Assembly (NCBI GenBank): GCA_964019165.1
Contig: OZ025282.1
Coordinates: 258,001-322,000 of the forward strand
DNA: 64,000 nt
Source of the DNA: Mastigias papua
Lineage: Eukaryota; Cnidaria; Scyphozoa; Rhizostomeae; Mastigiidae
Direction: 5' to 3'
Shown here: one piece after another, positions 1 to 62,200 of the stretch
How the letters are laid out: every line of letters begins with the position of its first letter
Numbering within the stretch: the stretch's first letter is position 1
The notes under the pieces: generated by a model
Seen by the model: only the letters and a program-made list of their open reading frames with translations
What the model was told of the DNA's origin: nothing
The model's database searches: none
Position numbers and translations under genes: made by a program

Positions 1-192
1 AAAATAATAGAGATCTCCCAATTACCAAAGTTAGGTTAGAGTAACCAAAGAGAAGTTTTTGCTACTCTGGTGGCAAAATCTGGAATGATATCCCTGACAG
101 AATTCGAGAGCACAAGTTTTTGAAAGTATCTTCTCAAACTACAAGGCCTAAACACGACCCCTTTGGAGGAGCAAAAATTTAAGTAGTATGCT
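1..192 (+). pseudogene. LINE reverse-transcriptase C-terminal remnant
   Basis: The + strand reads KRSFCYSGGKIWNDIPDRIRE and then a stop at about 190, with an in-frame stop upstream (before PKRS). The SxxGxKIWNxxPxxIR pattern is typical of the end of non-LTR retrotransposon ORF2 proteins. The rest of the element is off the window or lost. It lies in a PRKDC intron. Confidence 0.65.
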
Positions 193-438
193 TATTATTT
201 TGTTTACTTTCCTTTTTTCTCAGTGACTTTTTATTTTCATCTTGCTGAAAGACTGTAGGTATATTGATATTAGATAAAATGAAAATGAAATGAAATACAG
301 TATTTATGTGCATAGATGTATTATATATATTCTCATTACTTTTGGCAGAGGTTGACACATTATTGACAGTTGGAGTATCTTTTTAATACAGTGAGGGTTC
401 CATATCATCGGTGACGTGCATTCTTTCTTTTTTGCTAG

Positions 439-49579
<49,141 letters not shown>

Positions 49580-50797
49580 CTTTTATCAAGTTCTTTTTAC
49601 TAATGCTATATTACCACAGTTATGGGTTATTTTTTTCTATATATAGCTCTAAATCGTTACCCTTCTGGTTAGGCAATAGATCACATTTCATTTTGCTCTT
49701 CACATTATGCAGTTGTTTGCTGCAAAAAATGTTTCAACCTTTTTATAACAAGACTTATGGCTGTCCAATCAAGAATGTTCGTTACGACCCATTTATTGTG
49801 TAAATTCAATGCAGAAAGCAACATATTCTTTCCAACCATTAATTGATTTCTAGTTCATTCTTTAATTTATGCTACATTTTGACGCAGTTATGACAGTGCA
49901 TTTTTTTAACGTCTCCTAGAGCGATGCTTCCATAAATCCACTTTTGGATTTTGCACGAGGAGCATTTGAGAGCTACACCCCAGCAGCAGACTCTTTAAGC
50001 CACAAACCCTAGCGCTTAACTCTGTATACAACACTGCACCCCTAGCTTGCTGTTGCATCCCTACCTTGCCACTACACCCTCTTTTTTATGTAGCAATGTA
50101 ACATATAACCGCAGTTCATTGTAGTTGTCTCCTCTTCTCAATGTTTCTGGTTAATATATAGCCAACCGCTGGTAGATTAGATATAGAGCTAAGTATTTGA
50201 CAATTGGTCATCATCCTATACTTATGCTAAATGAAAAGCATAGATCTCTAGAGGCTAGATGACCCTGAAATAGCTTTTTATTTCATATTATGACTAAAGA
50301 CATCATACAGTATATTCACGGTATATTTGCCTTCATACTCACCCCACCTTTCAACTGCTGGTGCCTGCATTATCCCCCTGTCAGATTTTCAGGGATGTAA
50401 ATTAGGGTATGGGGATTCCACTCCCCCAAACAAAGGCGATCCTTTCTTAGACGTCGATCCATTAGAAAAATGATGGAATCTGTCTGTAGGATACGGGAAC
50501 TAAAGTCATGAGTTAGAAGCTTATCAGAAGTCAATCCTATCATTGTGATGAATGATTTATCAATTGTGTGTTATGGACAATCTAAATCCAAGTTGGTCCC
50601 ATTTAAAATTCTCAGTCATATGCAAGAAAATGATTGTTACGTCAGTTCAATTGTTATTTGGAGCATGGTAGGTCCATAGCAAAGTATAGGCACTTTATCT
50701 TCCTCCATCTTGGACTGTTTGTTTGCAAACTTAACAAATTTTGAAAAGATGATAGAGTTCATTCCTATATCCATCGTTCAACTATGAATAAAATGGA
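49580..50797. other. PRKDC 3' untranslated/intergenic sequence
   Basis: No coding feature I can support. The only AATAAA I see is at 50787-50792, about 1.2 kb after the stop codon and just before the AATAG satellite, so the true 3' end is uncertain. Confidence 0.5.
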
Positions 50798-50900
50798 CAA
50801 GAATAGAATAAGAATAGAATAGAATAAGAATAGAATAGAATAGAATAGAATAGAATAGAATAGAATAGAATAGAATAGAATAAGAATAGAATAAGAATAG
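50798..50900. repeat. AATAG satellite, left block
   Basis: About 100 bp of (AATAG)n with AATAAG variants, interrupted by PLE2 at 50901. Confidence 0.95.
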
Positions 50901-50956
50901 TCTGTTGGTACTACAGAACTTCACTATAGCACGAAAAAGCGGAAACATTCTTTTGG

Positions 50957-50997
50957 CATACTGAAAGCTTTTTTCGTCCGACACTTGTCAGAGTATG
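50957..50997 (-). ncRNA. Hammerhead-like motif, PLE2 left arm, core mutated
   Basis: Minus-strand core reads CTGACAA instead of CTGACGA, changing the invariant G of CUGANGA. Otherwise it matches the right arm, so it is predicted inactive. Confidence 0.55.
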
Positions 50998-51495
50998 AAA
51001 CGTCGGATAACGACCGAAAGGTGAACCGAAATATATAGCCAGATGCGGGTGCACGTGATATGATGAATAATGCGTCTATTTGGCCCTATGATTGGCCAAT
51101 TAGCACCTATTCACCATTGTTTACTTCAAGAGTCCAAGTGAAAAAACGAACTCTTTTTGTTTACACAAGACTGGGTTTTGAGTCTTGATGTAAACCGATT
51201 CCAAAACACCTAAATGAAAGGACGATCTTGCTTGCCCAATGATCCGAAAATTATCGTCTGTATATGTTTTGGCGCATTCTGGATTTGTTAGAAGATGTTG
51301 TCCTATGGCCGAATCACTTTTCATTTTAGAATTAGAGTTTTTACATGTACGAGGCGGCTGTTCTCTTGTTGTAGTGTTTTTCGTCCTGATGCTCGTGGGT
51401 ACATGTTGTTTTATTCTATCTGCTAACCTCTGCGTAGTGCGCCCTACGTACCGAGCTTCACATCGGCACGAAAATTCGTAAACTACACAACTTTT

Positions 51496-51885
51496 TTGGG
51501 TGGTAGGAACGAAAGTTGTGTAGTTTACGAATTTTCGTGCCGATGTGAAGCTCGGTACGTAGGGCGCACTACGCAGAGGTTAGCAGATAGAATAAAACAA
51601 CATGTACCCACGAGCATCAGGACGAAAAACACTACAACAAGAGAACAGCCGCCTCGTACATGTAAAAACTCTAATTCTAAAATGAAAAGTGATTCGGCCA
51701 TAGGACAACATCTTCTAACAAATCCAGAATGCGCCAAAACATATACAGACGATAATTTTCGGATCATTGGGCAAGCAAGATCGTCCTTTCATTTAGGTGT
51801 TTTGGAATCGGTTTACATCAAGACTCAAAACCCAGTCTTGTGTAAACAAAAAGAGTTCGTTTTTTCACTTGGACTCTTGAAGTAA
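51496..51885 (+). pseudogene. PLE2 right arm: GIY-YIG endonuclease fragment
   Basis: Reads ESCVVYEFSCRCEARYVGRT, then KQHVPTSIRTKNTTTREQPP, to the stop after FSLGLLK at 51885. The minus strand of the left arm (51494 to 51121) encodes the same protein. There is no RT domain. The first codons come from the spacer and are not part of the original protein. Confidence 0.88.
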
Positions 51886-52008
51886 ACAATGGTGAATAGG
51901 TGCTAATTGGCCAATCATAGGGCCAAATAGACGCATTATTCATCATATCACGTGCACCCGCATCTGGCTATATATTTCGGTTCACCTTTCGGTCGTTATC
52001 CGACGTTT

Positions 52009-52049
52009 CATACTCTGACGAGTGTCGGACGAAAAAAGCTTTCAGTATG
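52009..52049 (+). ncRNA. Hammerhead-like motif, PLE2 right arm
   Basis: CATACT / CTGACGA / GTGTCGGAC / GAA / AAA-AGC-TTT / C / AGTATG. Stem III is one pair shorter than in PLE1 and the core is intact. Confidence 0.6.
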
Positions 52050-52087
52050 CCAAAAGAATGTTTCCGCTTTTTCGTGCTATAGTGAAG

Positions 52088-53401
52088 AATAAGAATAGAA
52101 TAGAATAGAATAGAATAAGAATAGAATAGAATAAGAATAGAATAGAATAAGAATAGAATAGAATAAGAATAGAATAGAATAAGAATAGAATAGAATAAGA
52201 ATAGAATAAGAATAGAATAGAATAAGAATAGAATAGAATAATAATAGAATAGAATAAGAATAGAATAAGAATAGAATAGAATAGAATAAGAATAGAATAG
52301 AATAGAATAAGAATAGAATAGAATAAGAATAGAATAGAATAAGAATAGAATAGAATAAGAATAGAATAGGAATAGAATAGAATAAGAATAGAATAGAATA
52401 GAATAAGAATAGAATAGAATAAGAATAGAATAGAATAGAATAGAATAAGAATAGAATAGAATAAGAATAGAATAGAATAAGAATAGAATAGAATAGAATA
52501 AGAATAGAATAGGAATAGAATAGAATAAGAATAGAATAGAATAAGAATAGAATAGAATAAGAATAGAATAGAATAAGAATAGAATAAGAATAGAATAGAA
52601 TAAGAATAGAATAGAATAATAATAGAATAGAATAAGAATAGAATAAGAATAGAATAGAATAGAATAAGAATAGAATAGAATAGAATAAGAATAGAATAGA
52701 ATAAGAATAGAATAGAATAAGAATAGAATAGAATAAGAATAGAATAGGAATAGAATAGAATAAGAATAGAATAGGAATAGAATAAGAATAGAATAGAATA
52801 AGAATAGAATAGAATAGAATAGAATAAGAATAGAATAGAATAAGAATAGAATAGAATAAGAATAGAATAGAATAGAATAAGAATAGAATAGGAATAGAAT
52901 AGAATAAGAATAGAATAGAATAAGAATAGAATAAGAATAGAATAGAATAGAATAGAATAGAATAGAATAGAATAAGAGTAGAATAGAATAGAATAAGAAT
53001 AGAATAAGAATAGAATAGAATAAGAATAGAATAGAATAAGAATAGAATAGAATAAGAATAGAATAAGAATAGAATAGAATAAGAATAGAATAGAATAATA
53101 ATAGAATAGAATAAGAATAGAATAAGAATAGAATAGAATAAGAATAGAATAGAATAAGAATAGAATATAATAGAATAGAATAGAATAAGAATAGAATAAG
53201 AATAGAATAGAATAGAATAAGACTAGAATAAGAATAAGAATAGAATAGAATAAGAATAGAATAAGAATAGAATAGAATAAGAATAGAATAGAATAAGAAT
53301 AGAATAGAATAAGAATAGAATAAGAATAGAATAAGAATAGAATAGAATAGAATAGAATAGAATAGAATAGAATAGAATAAGAATAGAATAGAATAAGAAT
53401 A
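52088..53401. repeat. AATAG satellite, right block
   Basis: About 1.3 kb of (AATAG) units mixed with AATAAG, in recurring 11- and 16-bp combinations. Some blocks (about 52160-52400 and 52560-52760) repeat as higher-order units. A 480-codon open frame on the minus strand is a repeat artefact. Confidence 0.96.
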
Positions 53402-54792
53402 AAAAGGATAAGTCTTCAATGCGAAAACTATCGTCCTAAGTCAGTGCAATCTGGCTGGTTGAGAGCAAGATTTGGTTAGGAAGATGTCCGTCATATGATT
53501 GTATCCCACGCTCCTTTCTTAGGCTAGCAAATGGAGGCAATATTGCTCGTGTTAGCTGGCCCATATTACGTGCCGACAAATTCAGAGCATCTTAATTCAT
53601 TGAAAAATTGACGGAATACTTGAAATATGTGCCTACCAAGAGGTGTGATTTTCATCAATTAAAATTATGTTGTATTTAGGCAGCTGTGCCAACTGTAAAT
53701 AGGGGTTAGGTAAGATTGAGCTCTGGAGGCAGAGCTCCCAGGAAAATTTTTAGGATCAGGCCCTTTTAGTTTTGGGGAAATACCGGTTTTAAACATGGTC
53801 TCCTCATTGTCCAATTAGAAAATATCATGAGAGAAAATTCACAAATTAATATGACCGCTCTCGATAGTTTGATTTGACCAGGGAGCTTCATGGAGAAAAA
53901 GCGAAAATCAATGAGCATTTGATGTCGACTATTGCTTTTGCGATGTATATGATCATGATGTGATGCCTTTCAAATCATTTACGTGGCAACAAATTTTCCG
54001 GTAAAGTACAAAATAACAATTTTAATATGTTCAGAGTACCAAGTGCCATTATTTTTGTACTAGGCTGCTGACGTGGTGTCATCAGGAATTTTGGGGGGAC
54101 AGCTGCCCTCCGTAACTCCCCGTGGCGCAATCCTTGTTGAAAGATTTCTAGCTCTTCGTGTTACTTCATTTTTACGTGAATTGTATTAAGAAGAAATGTA
54201 CTTCGATTGATTTCCTAAGATCTTTTCTCAATTCTCAGCTTTATTTCCAATCTACGTCAGGCCTGATCTACGTGCATTTTAGGAGTTTACTTGTTTGCAA
54301 TGGATGGTGGTAGAATCAAATGCCTCCACAGCCACATTGCACAGGACTACCCAAGTTTCTAAACTGGATGACTGAATTTATCCTATGCTGAGATTGCAGC
54401 GTACAATAGCATACATGCTTGGATCGTCTTGAATTCCATTTCATATACGTCTATTTACAATTGTCTTAAATAGTTTGTACTTAGCTATCGTACAGAACCA
54501 TAATACTTAACGTATAATCCATAGTTAATTGTTTCCTACCGGGTTGCTATGTACTTTGGTCTCATTTGCTGCTGTTTTACATTAGTAGTCATAAAAGCAT
54601 ACGAGTTTGTACTTCCGCTTCTTTAGCAGATTTTGCATTGGTTCTCTTTATTTCAACACATTGAAATTGAAGGCTGAATTGGCTATCACGTGAGTGATTT
54701 CGTATAGTTTGATTTTTGATATTCGTTGAAGCTGCAACTTTATATTTAATGTGGAAATTATATACAGTAGCAAGATCCCATCATTATCATCA

Positions 54793-54826
<34 letters not shown>

Positions 54827-57800
54827 ACCATGCTGCATAGCGTTGCATTCAAACATGAAAGGGAATTGATAAAACGAAGGACAACCACTGGTGTAGGGCT
54901 CCATTTAGATCATAATTCTATGGCACTAACCTAGATTGCAACATTAGAGAACATTTCCAAACCAAGTAGAAAGACTACGGAAAGTTTAAGAACGTTATAA
55001 GCGATTGTACGTCAAAACGTATGGTATGAGCGATTGTACGTCAACAAGGAATTTGATGCTATTATACACTTTTTATAAGAATACTGAATTTTTTGCTTAC
55101 CTTTAGTATTCTTAATTTGTGTATTTTGAGACTAAAATTGCTCTAAATTATCCTTAAATCTCAACGATTTTGAGTATCAATACTTGTAAAGGCTATATCT
55201 CACTATAAGAAGTTCTTATATCTCTATATCCTATATTCTTATAGAATGGTGTGTATAGTTAACGAATTTGGGAGGAGGTTTGAAAATTACTGAAGCCATT
55301 AGGCAAGTTTTATTGTAATGTACCACGAAGACAATGCTTGGATTTTTATAGGCATTTCGCGCCCCATGAACGATCTTAAAGTATATATTTTTCCTTGTCA
55401 CTGGCAAGTTCATCATATCATACTTCCTTATATATGTTGTTAGTTCTCACCAATTCTCATTTCATATGATATAATATCGTACTTGTCCAAAAGTACACGA
55501 AAGAAACACAGAAATCATTAGGCAGACATCGGAAATTTGGCCCCATTTTAGAGTGGTTGCGCACAACTGAGTTGTGGCTAGGAGAAGAAAACTATAAGAG
55601 ACTTCAGTTGAATTTCAGCAAAATGTCACATGGTAATAATAGTTATAATACACCACAAGAGCTCTAACAGAATGCTCGCCCGTTTTTTTTTGTATATGAT
55701 CAGCTTTAATATTCATCTATTTTATGCATAAATTACGTTTGTCCTAATATATACTGGAAAACACTGTCCTATACCGCAGTGGACATCGTATTCTTTCTAT
55801 TGACATTATGATCAATAAGTGAAAGCTTGATTATTAGAATTTGTCACCAATAAAAGTTAATGAATATCCGTACAGGGCAGTGAGAAGGTTGTACGGGAAA
55901 AATCGTCTAAGAAGGCATTCATTTAATTGTGTGCACCTTGTATGACGTTACGAGAAGCTACAAAAGATCCTTGTCGTATAATGTACAAAGACCTTAGAAA
56001 AGATTGTTTAGTATTTCTTAAATCATGCAGATGGTCATAAATGTTGTCAATGAATCTTATCTAAATTCACACTGGATACTACAAGCTATATGGATATGAA
56101 TCATTCAGGCGTAGAAACATATGGTTCTGCGTGGAGAATGATTGTAGGAAATAACGGTGGGAAATAACATTTCAAATTTTCGTTGATCAAGTAACTGGAG
56201 AAGAACCAAACATTTTCGTTGTATGGGAATGAAAAGGGACTTGTGCACATGCGTCGTAGGCGGATATAGGCATTTTAGCTTAATAGCCTTAGCTGAACCT
56301 CATATTGTCTGCCCAACCTAAATTACTCTCATTGCTAATGAAATAGTCACTCGATTGTTCCATCAGCAATGCTGTTTTGATGTACACTAGAAGCAGAACT
56401 GTCAACCAATCACTTGTATCGGTGTTCTAAGCCGCAGTCGTTAAGAGATTTTTTCAGTTGACACTCAGCAGGCGCTTTACCAAGCTGTTGTGGTTTGGTC
56501 TAATATGAAGAACTCCCTTTCAGCCACAAAGTTGTAACTGCTGTGCATCCTTTTCCACAGACCTTTTTCAAAGAAGAAAAGCTTTGGCTACAATGTCGAG
56601 AGAACAAGCTGTGCAAATTTTCTGCTTTCTTTCATGTGAGTAGCTACCTTGTATTGAATACTTGGTGTTGTTCCGATCAAAGTACATGTTGTTGGATTCG
56701 TAAGATTCGTAGGGTTCGTAAATATACCTTGTTACTCTTATTGTTCATGCTGCACAGAGATGACATGATTCCAATAGTATGTACTGTTGACACTCTCATT
56801 GGCCTGACCCACGCGTTACGTGACAATTCTCTGTTTTCGTGTAAGTTGATCGATTTCGCTGCATAATGCAACGCTCGTAGGTACTCGAATGTGTAAAGGT
56901 GACATTGATGTGGTATATCACATGAGAAGTTAATTCGTTCCACTTATATTCCCTTCCTGTTTTTTTAGTTTCCACCATATCTTACATGAACTGTGCAATG
57001 TCCATTTGTTGATGATTTGGGAGATATTTCTGTGTTGAAAGCAGTTGATCTTTGATGAAATATTTCCATTGTGAACTCTTATCCCACCTGATATCTGATA
57101 TTTCCTTGTTATGTCCCATTTCCCATTTCTTTACGGCCTTCTCTCAGTTTGGTTTCGTATTTATATATATATATAATCGTCGGACTGAAACTTTAGCTTG
57201 TAGCTACTTTATACTGGAGCTGAGCTCATTTTTCCCCTTATCTTTCTTGTGTGTCTGTCCCATTAAATTCAACCCTCAATTTGATGTTTAGAAGTTAGTG
57301 TGCAAATGTGCAAAGTATAAAGTATCTGTCACAGGAGATATGTTTGTTTTCCTGTTAGAATTTACATTCTCACTCGTCAGTTTTTTTAAGTTTATGCATA
57401 ATCTGATAAAGAACTTATCTTCGTTTGTTATATTATGTCCTTTAACTATTAACATGCGTTGATTCACATTTGCTCGTATTTTTGTTTCCTTTCTGAGATT
57501 TTTTAAATCTCGTCTAGAGGTGGCACCACGAGGGAACTAAGGGACATGCCCCTCCCCCAGATCTCTCCAGGAGCAATTTTAAAGTCCAAATTTGAGTTGG
57601 AAAGTTTGAGGAGGTGGAGATTTCCAGAAAGACACGAGTCATCAATATGTATCATTGCCGATTGCACACCTTTTTTCACCCTTTAGTTCCATATTCTCTT
57701 TCACGATGTGCTAAAGGGTGTGGTCAAAAGGACATGGTCCGTCAGAATCCATCAGTCTGTGGTGGCTGGCGCCCCACTGACCTCGTTGTCATGTGCTGTG

Positions 57801-59242
57801 GAGATTACACTGTTTCCATGCCTTCAAGGAACCTCAACCTATAACTTTTTGCTATTTATGCGCATCAACGGTGTATACTTTTAATACTGAACGTTAAGAG
57901 TTTAGTTTCCGCTGATAGTTTGTGTCTTTCTCTCAGGGTACTCAGTCAGTCAGTTTTGTTGTATGGTGCCCCCCTTTCCAACTAGGGGGATTGAATAAAA
58001 CAGTCCTGTTATTTTATACCATTTGCGAACTTAAAACTATTGACGAACCCACATCCTTTATCTAAAGACAACCTGACTTAACAGGTTTTATGAAATATTG
58101 TTTCTGTCACCTTGGATATTGATCACAAACCGTACACCTACTTAACCAGCTTGTACCTGTTCCACTGAACAATTTTCGATAAATGAAATAACTCCTTTTG
58201 TAGACCTTAACTATTGTGAATTGATTTAGTAATTTTTGGTGCTACTTTCAACACATTTTTCTATATTGTTTTTGTGTTAGAATGATAATGCAGGTGCTTT
58301 TGATCAAAACAGTTTGTGAAGTATGCGTATTGGAGATTATGTATAGTGGTGCGAAGATTAATGGCAATATAATTCATATTTTTTCTGTTTAATTGGACGT
58401 TGCTTTGAAAATCGTTGAAAATTACCATTTGTACTAGAAAGAGTTAAGCTATCATGGGAAAGTAAAGAGAAAGTTAGAGGGAAATGAAAGCTGATGTAGA
58501 ATCATAACAGAATTTTTATGTTGTTGTGTATCGAAATATTTTATTTAAATCAAATACCGTATAATCCTGAATATAAGCCCCTTGTATACTACCAGAGACA
58601 TCTTTGCGAATGCGTTTGGAATTCACTGTGTATGGTTATGATTCAACGGAAAGCATTGTTTCCTGAGGTAGCGTAAATAGAACGATGGTTATCAAAGTAG
58701 TCTCTCTGATTGAACACCGCATGCTGAAGATTTCTTAGCATACACAAGTCACCTGGTAACCCAAAAGTCCTTCCGAATATAAGCCCGCCCGTTTTTCTCA
58801 AAAATATAAAAGTGCCCTTTTTCTTGTAAAAGTTTGAAATTGTTTATTGTATGTTTGTTAAGTTTACCTGCTTATAACCTTTGTTACACATGAAAGTACG
58901 GAAATCTTGAAACTTCCCTTACGATTGCTTTTGTGTCTAACTCTCAAAAATACGATTTCAAGATACATTCTCTTTGGAAAGTGTTTGGTTGGGCCATTTT
59001 TTTTGTTGGTTAGACCCCTGACCCCTGACCCCAAAAGTTCATAGTTGCGCACTTGCAACCCCAGTAAAGCTAGCGAACGTCACTTGATGTGTACCGGTTG
59101 CAGTATTTGAAATCATTTTGTTTGCATCTGCCTTAATGTTAACGCTTGTGTTGCACACCGTGAGACAATAGGTTGCTCTGCTTGCTTGCACATTCGATGC
59201 AACACATTGCAACATTCGTGTAGCCGTGTCCACAAGGAGTAC
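53402..59242. other. Intergenic region without a supported gene
   Basis: Between the satellite and the aminopeptidase P gene. Only short open frames, none with a recognisable domain or a convincing exon series. A (CGT)11 microsatellite lies at 54794-54826. The promoter of the aminopeptidase gene should be in the last few hundred bases, but I see no clear TATA or initiator element. Confidence 0.6.
54794..54826. repeat. (CGT)11 microsatellite
   Basis: Eleven perfect copies, CpG-bearing and unusual in this AT-rich background. Confidence 0.97.
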
Positions 59243-59272
59243 ATGTTTATCATTGTTTATCTAGCACTAGAT

Positions 59273-62200
59273 ATGTCTTTATTTCATTTTGCAGTCGTGT
59301 TAGGACTTGTACATATTGCAGCCTGTCAGGGATTTAGGAATTGTGTAAATGGAACTGCTGTGGTAAGTTGATCTTGTCATCGTAGCTTCACTTCTATTTT
59401 GCATAGTCTCGATTGGACATTTGAATATATGGGCTTTACTCTTCTTCATGAGATCTTAAGCATCTCCATGGCCTGAAGAATGGGAATTTCCAAAAAGATT
59501 TTCATATAACCCTGATAGAATGTTTACTGTCACTTGTGATTTCAGCCAATGATTTAATAATATATCATGTGTGCTATAACACAAATTGTATTCAGGTAGC
59601 TTCATGCCTGCATTGAGTTAATATTTTAAAAACCATAGGCAATAAACACACATACACTGTCTTTGTTTTCATTTGATTTCTCATCATTTTTGCTCCCCTT
59701 CATCAGCCTGCTCAGTGAGGATCGCATAACTGTCCTTTGCCGAAAGGCAATAAAAATTATAAGAAATCATTTAAAATAAACAAACTATAAGTCCGTTTAT
59801 TACTTATGGTTGTTTCAATATAAACTCAATGCAGATATTAAGCTACGTAATACAACTTGATAAAATGCATCGCCTTCGTAGAATGCATGGCTATAATACT
59901 GAATGGGTCATACAGAATTTTGAAAATGCTTAGGGATCACGCGATCTGCTTACCAATTTATGTTTTATAATTGATCAATATTGATGACCGATCAATGATT
60001 TATGATTGATACAGAATCATTGATCATTGATCGTTGATTGTTGATCATTGTTGATGGCTGGTCCATGATTTATGATTGATACATGATGATTGATAATTCA
60101 TGATTGATTATTGACTGTTGATCATTGTTATTCGCTGATCCACGATTTATGATTGATGGATAGTGATTGATGTTGATTAATGATGGTGTACTGTATGATG
60201 ATCTCTTTCAAAGCAGTTGATTATTACCCTTCTATCCATTGCGTCTAAAATTCTTGTAGACCTTAGGAAAAAGTATCTCAACAGAAAATTTCGTTCAAAT
60301 AGTCATTTTGATGCTATCTTGGTTTTGCGTCGTGTAGGTTTATGTTTTGTCTCTTCTATTTACTTTTTAAGACACCATTGCCAAGAACAGCAACCAACAC
60401 AACAATTAGACTACAGAATTTGAGATCTTTGTTTGACGAAAATGGCATTGATGCTTACATAGTGCCAGCTGTTGATGAACATCAGGTGGGAATTAAATAA
60501 CTGTATTTTGAAGTTATAACTACGCTCTCATTCCCCAGTGTATTCCTGGCCACAAATGAAAACTGGTTGTTATAAAGTATTTATTGTCAGTCCCCAGACT
60601 GCATCCCGTACCGGTACGTGAGTAGTTTAGTACCAAGGTGCACAGAAGAATTTACATATTTTGTTCCCTTTTATTAAAATTCATTTGATGACACGTTGTG
60701 TTGTTACTTTGGCCGTGTCAGCAGATCAATGTATCTTGCCTGGACTTTCTTGTAGTCTGAATATGTCGCTCCTCAAGCAAAGAGACGGCAATATATTAGT
60801 GGCTTTTCTGGATCAGCTGGTAAGTTTTTGTAACGGCATTTAGATCACGTTGGAAGCTATTATGATTGTGATAAAGCCTGATAGTCAGTTTATAGAAAAT
60901 GAACGAAGCATTGTTGTTCTGAAATCCTTAAATTACCTCCTTAAGTAAATTTTAAAATGGATTCAGACCCATATCGATTTTGAAATATTGACTTTGCAGA
61001 AGAGAAAGATTTTTGGGGTCTATGGTGATAGTATTAATTCTGCATTATGGCCCTCAAATCAAAAACACAAGAGTTCAAAAGCAATTGCATGTGTGTTTCA
61101 TTTGTCTGCATATCTCATGTTCCCTTTGTGAGTCACATAAAGTGAATCTTCGCATTTAGTAACATACTTTGTTGAAGGTCATGCTGAATTAGATTCTTAT
61201 CTAAAAGCTACGTAAATTATTTTTAGAATAAAAAAGTTCTTATTTGAGGGTTCATTTTATCAAAGCATTATGAAAACGAAAATTATGAATTCAAATTCAG
61301 ACTTGGAATTTTTAAAGGTACAGTGATGTCGAAGGTATCTTCCTGTGAAATATATGAGAGACGCTGAGCACAAGACTGAAACTGTGCATAATAATTTTAC
61401 TTTATCTTAGAATATCTGAAAGTCTTGAACGTCAAAATTCGACTTTATCATCTTGCAATAAATTTGCTGTTTATTTTATCAGACTAAAACAGGGTCTTGT
61501 TTACAAGTTGCATAATTCGGGGGAAGCAGCCTTTATATTTTGTAGGTGCTTATATGTGGGGGGGGGGGTTACTCTAATTCCGGCTTGCTGACACTTTCTA
61601 TTACCAGCACCAGATTGGCTGTTACAGGACAGCCATTTACTACTGTGCTCATTTTTCCATTTGCATTTTAAGGTAATTCCATACCGCACTATGCTGTAAT
61701 AAACTTTGGTTGTCGACCACTCCCTGTGACTTTCTAAAATTGCAAGTATTACCTTCCGTTGCTTGGTGTTATGCTAGATAGTTTTAGACAGTCTTTCTGG
61801 CATATCCTGAAGTATAACAAAGGGTTGTGGTAATGAGTGACGGTTAAATACGATAAAAGAAACTAGGGTTTCAGCATTATCAACAGTTGATTACGCTTTT
61901 AAGCATCTTCGACCTTGCTTCCAAGACCACGTTTCGTCTTCCAAGACCACACGAAAATTGGCACTGATTGCACATTTAGCTCAATTAAAAGCTTAAGATT
62001 TTCATTGAATCATGCAAATTGTAGTTGGAACTCGATTGACCTGTAATATTATTTTTTGCTGTGCTGTGAAGGTATTGCAGTTGTGACTAAGAGGAAAGCA
62101 GCATTGTGGACGGATGGGAGGTATTTCGACCAGGCAGAAATGCAGCTGGATTGTCACTGGATACTTCAAAAATCGGGTAGGTCCATAGAGCATTTTTCTG

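Larger units (their letters stand above)
50901..52087. mobile_element. Penelope-like element 2: palindrome of two truncated copies
   Basis: 50919-51494 and 51512-52087 are 576-bp inverted arms with a 17-nt spacer. Each is the 3' end of a PLE, with the GIY-YIG domain and hammerhead-like motif but no reverse transcriptase. The left end has an extra TCTGTTGGTACTACAGAAC, as in PLE1. It is inserted in the AATAG satellite, so the target duplication is hidden. The copies differ from PLE1 at scattered sites and so come from a different source copy. Confidence 0.92.

Noticed and set aside
51968..53419. 483-codon minus-strand frame rich in LFYSYSI
   Set aside because: It is a translation of the AATAG satellite; no start context, no neighbouring exons, no non-repetitive protein sequence.
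56543..56943. Overlapping open frames of about 90-107 codons on both strands
   Set aside because: No homology, no consistent splice sites, and both strands open, so no real evidence for a gene.
57614..57844. 76-codon frame with many Cys (AKGCGQKDMVRQNPSVCGG)
   Set aside because: No recognisable domain, no splice-compatible partner and no start context; it could be an exon of an unknown gene but nothing supports it.
59243..59272. Upstream ATG as start of the aminopeptidase P gene
   Set aside because: It is in frame but adds ten residues before an otherwise standard signal peptide; kept as an alternative only.
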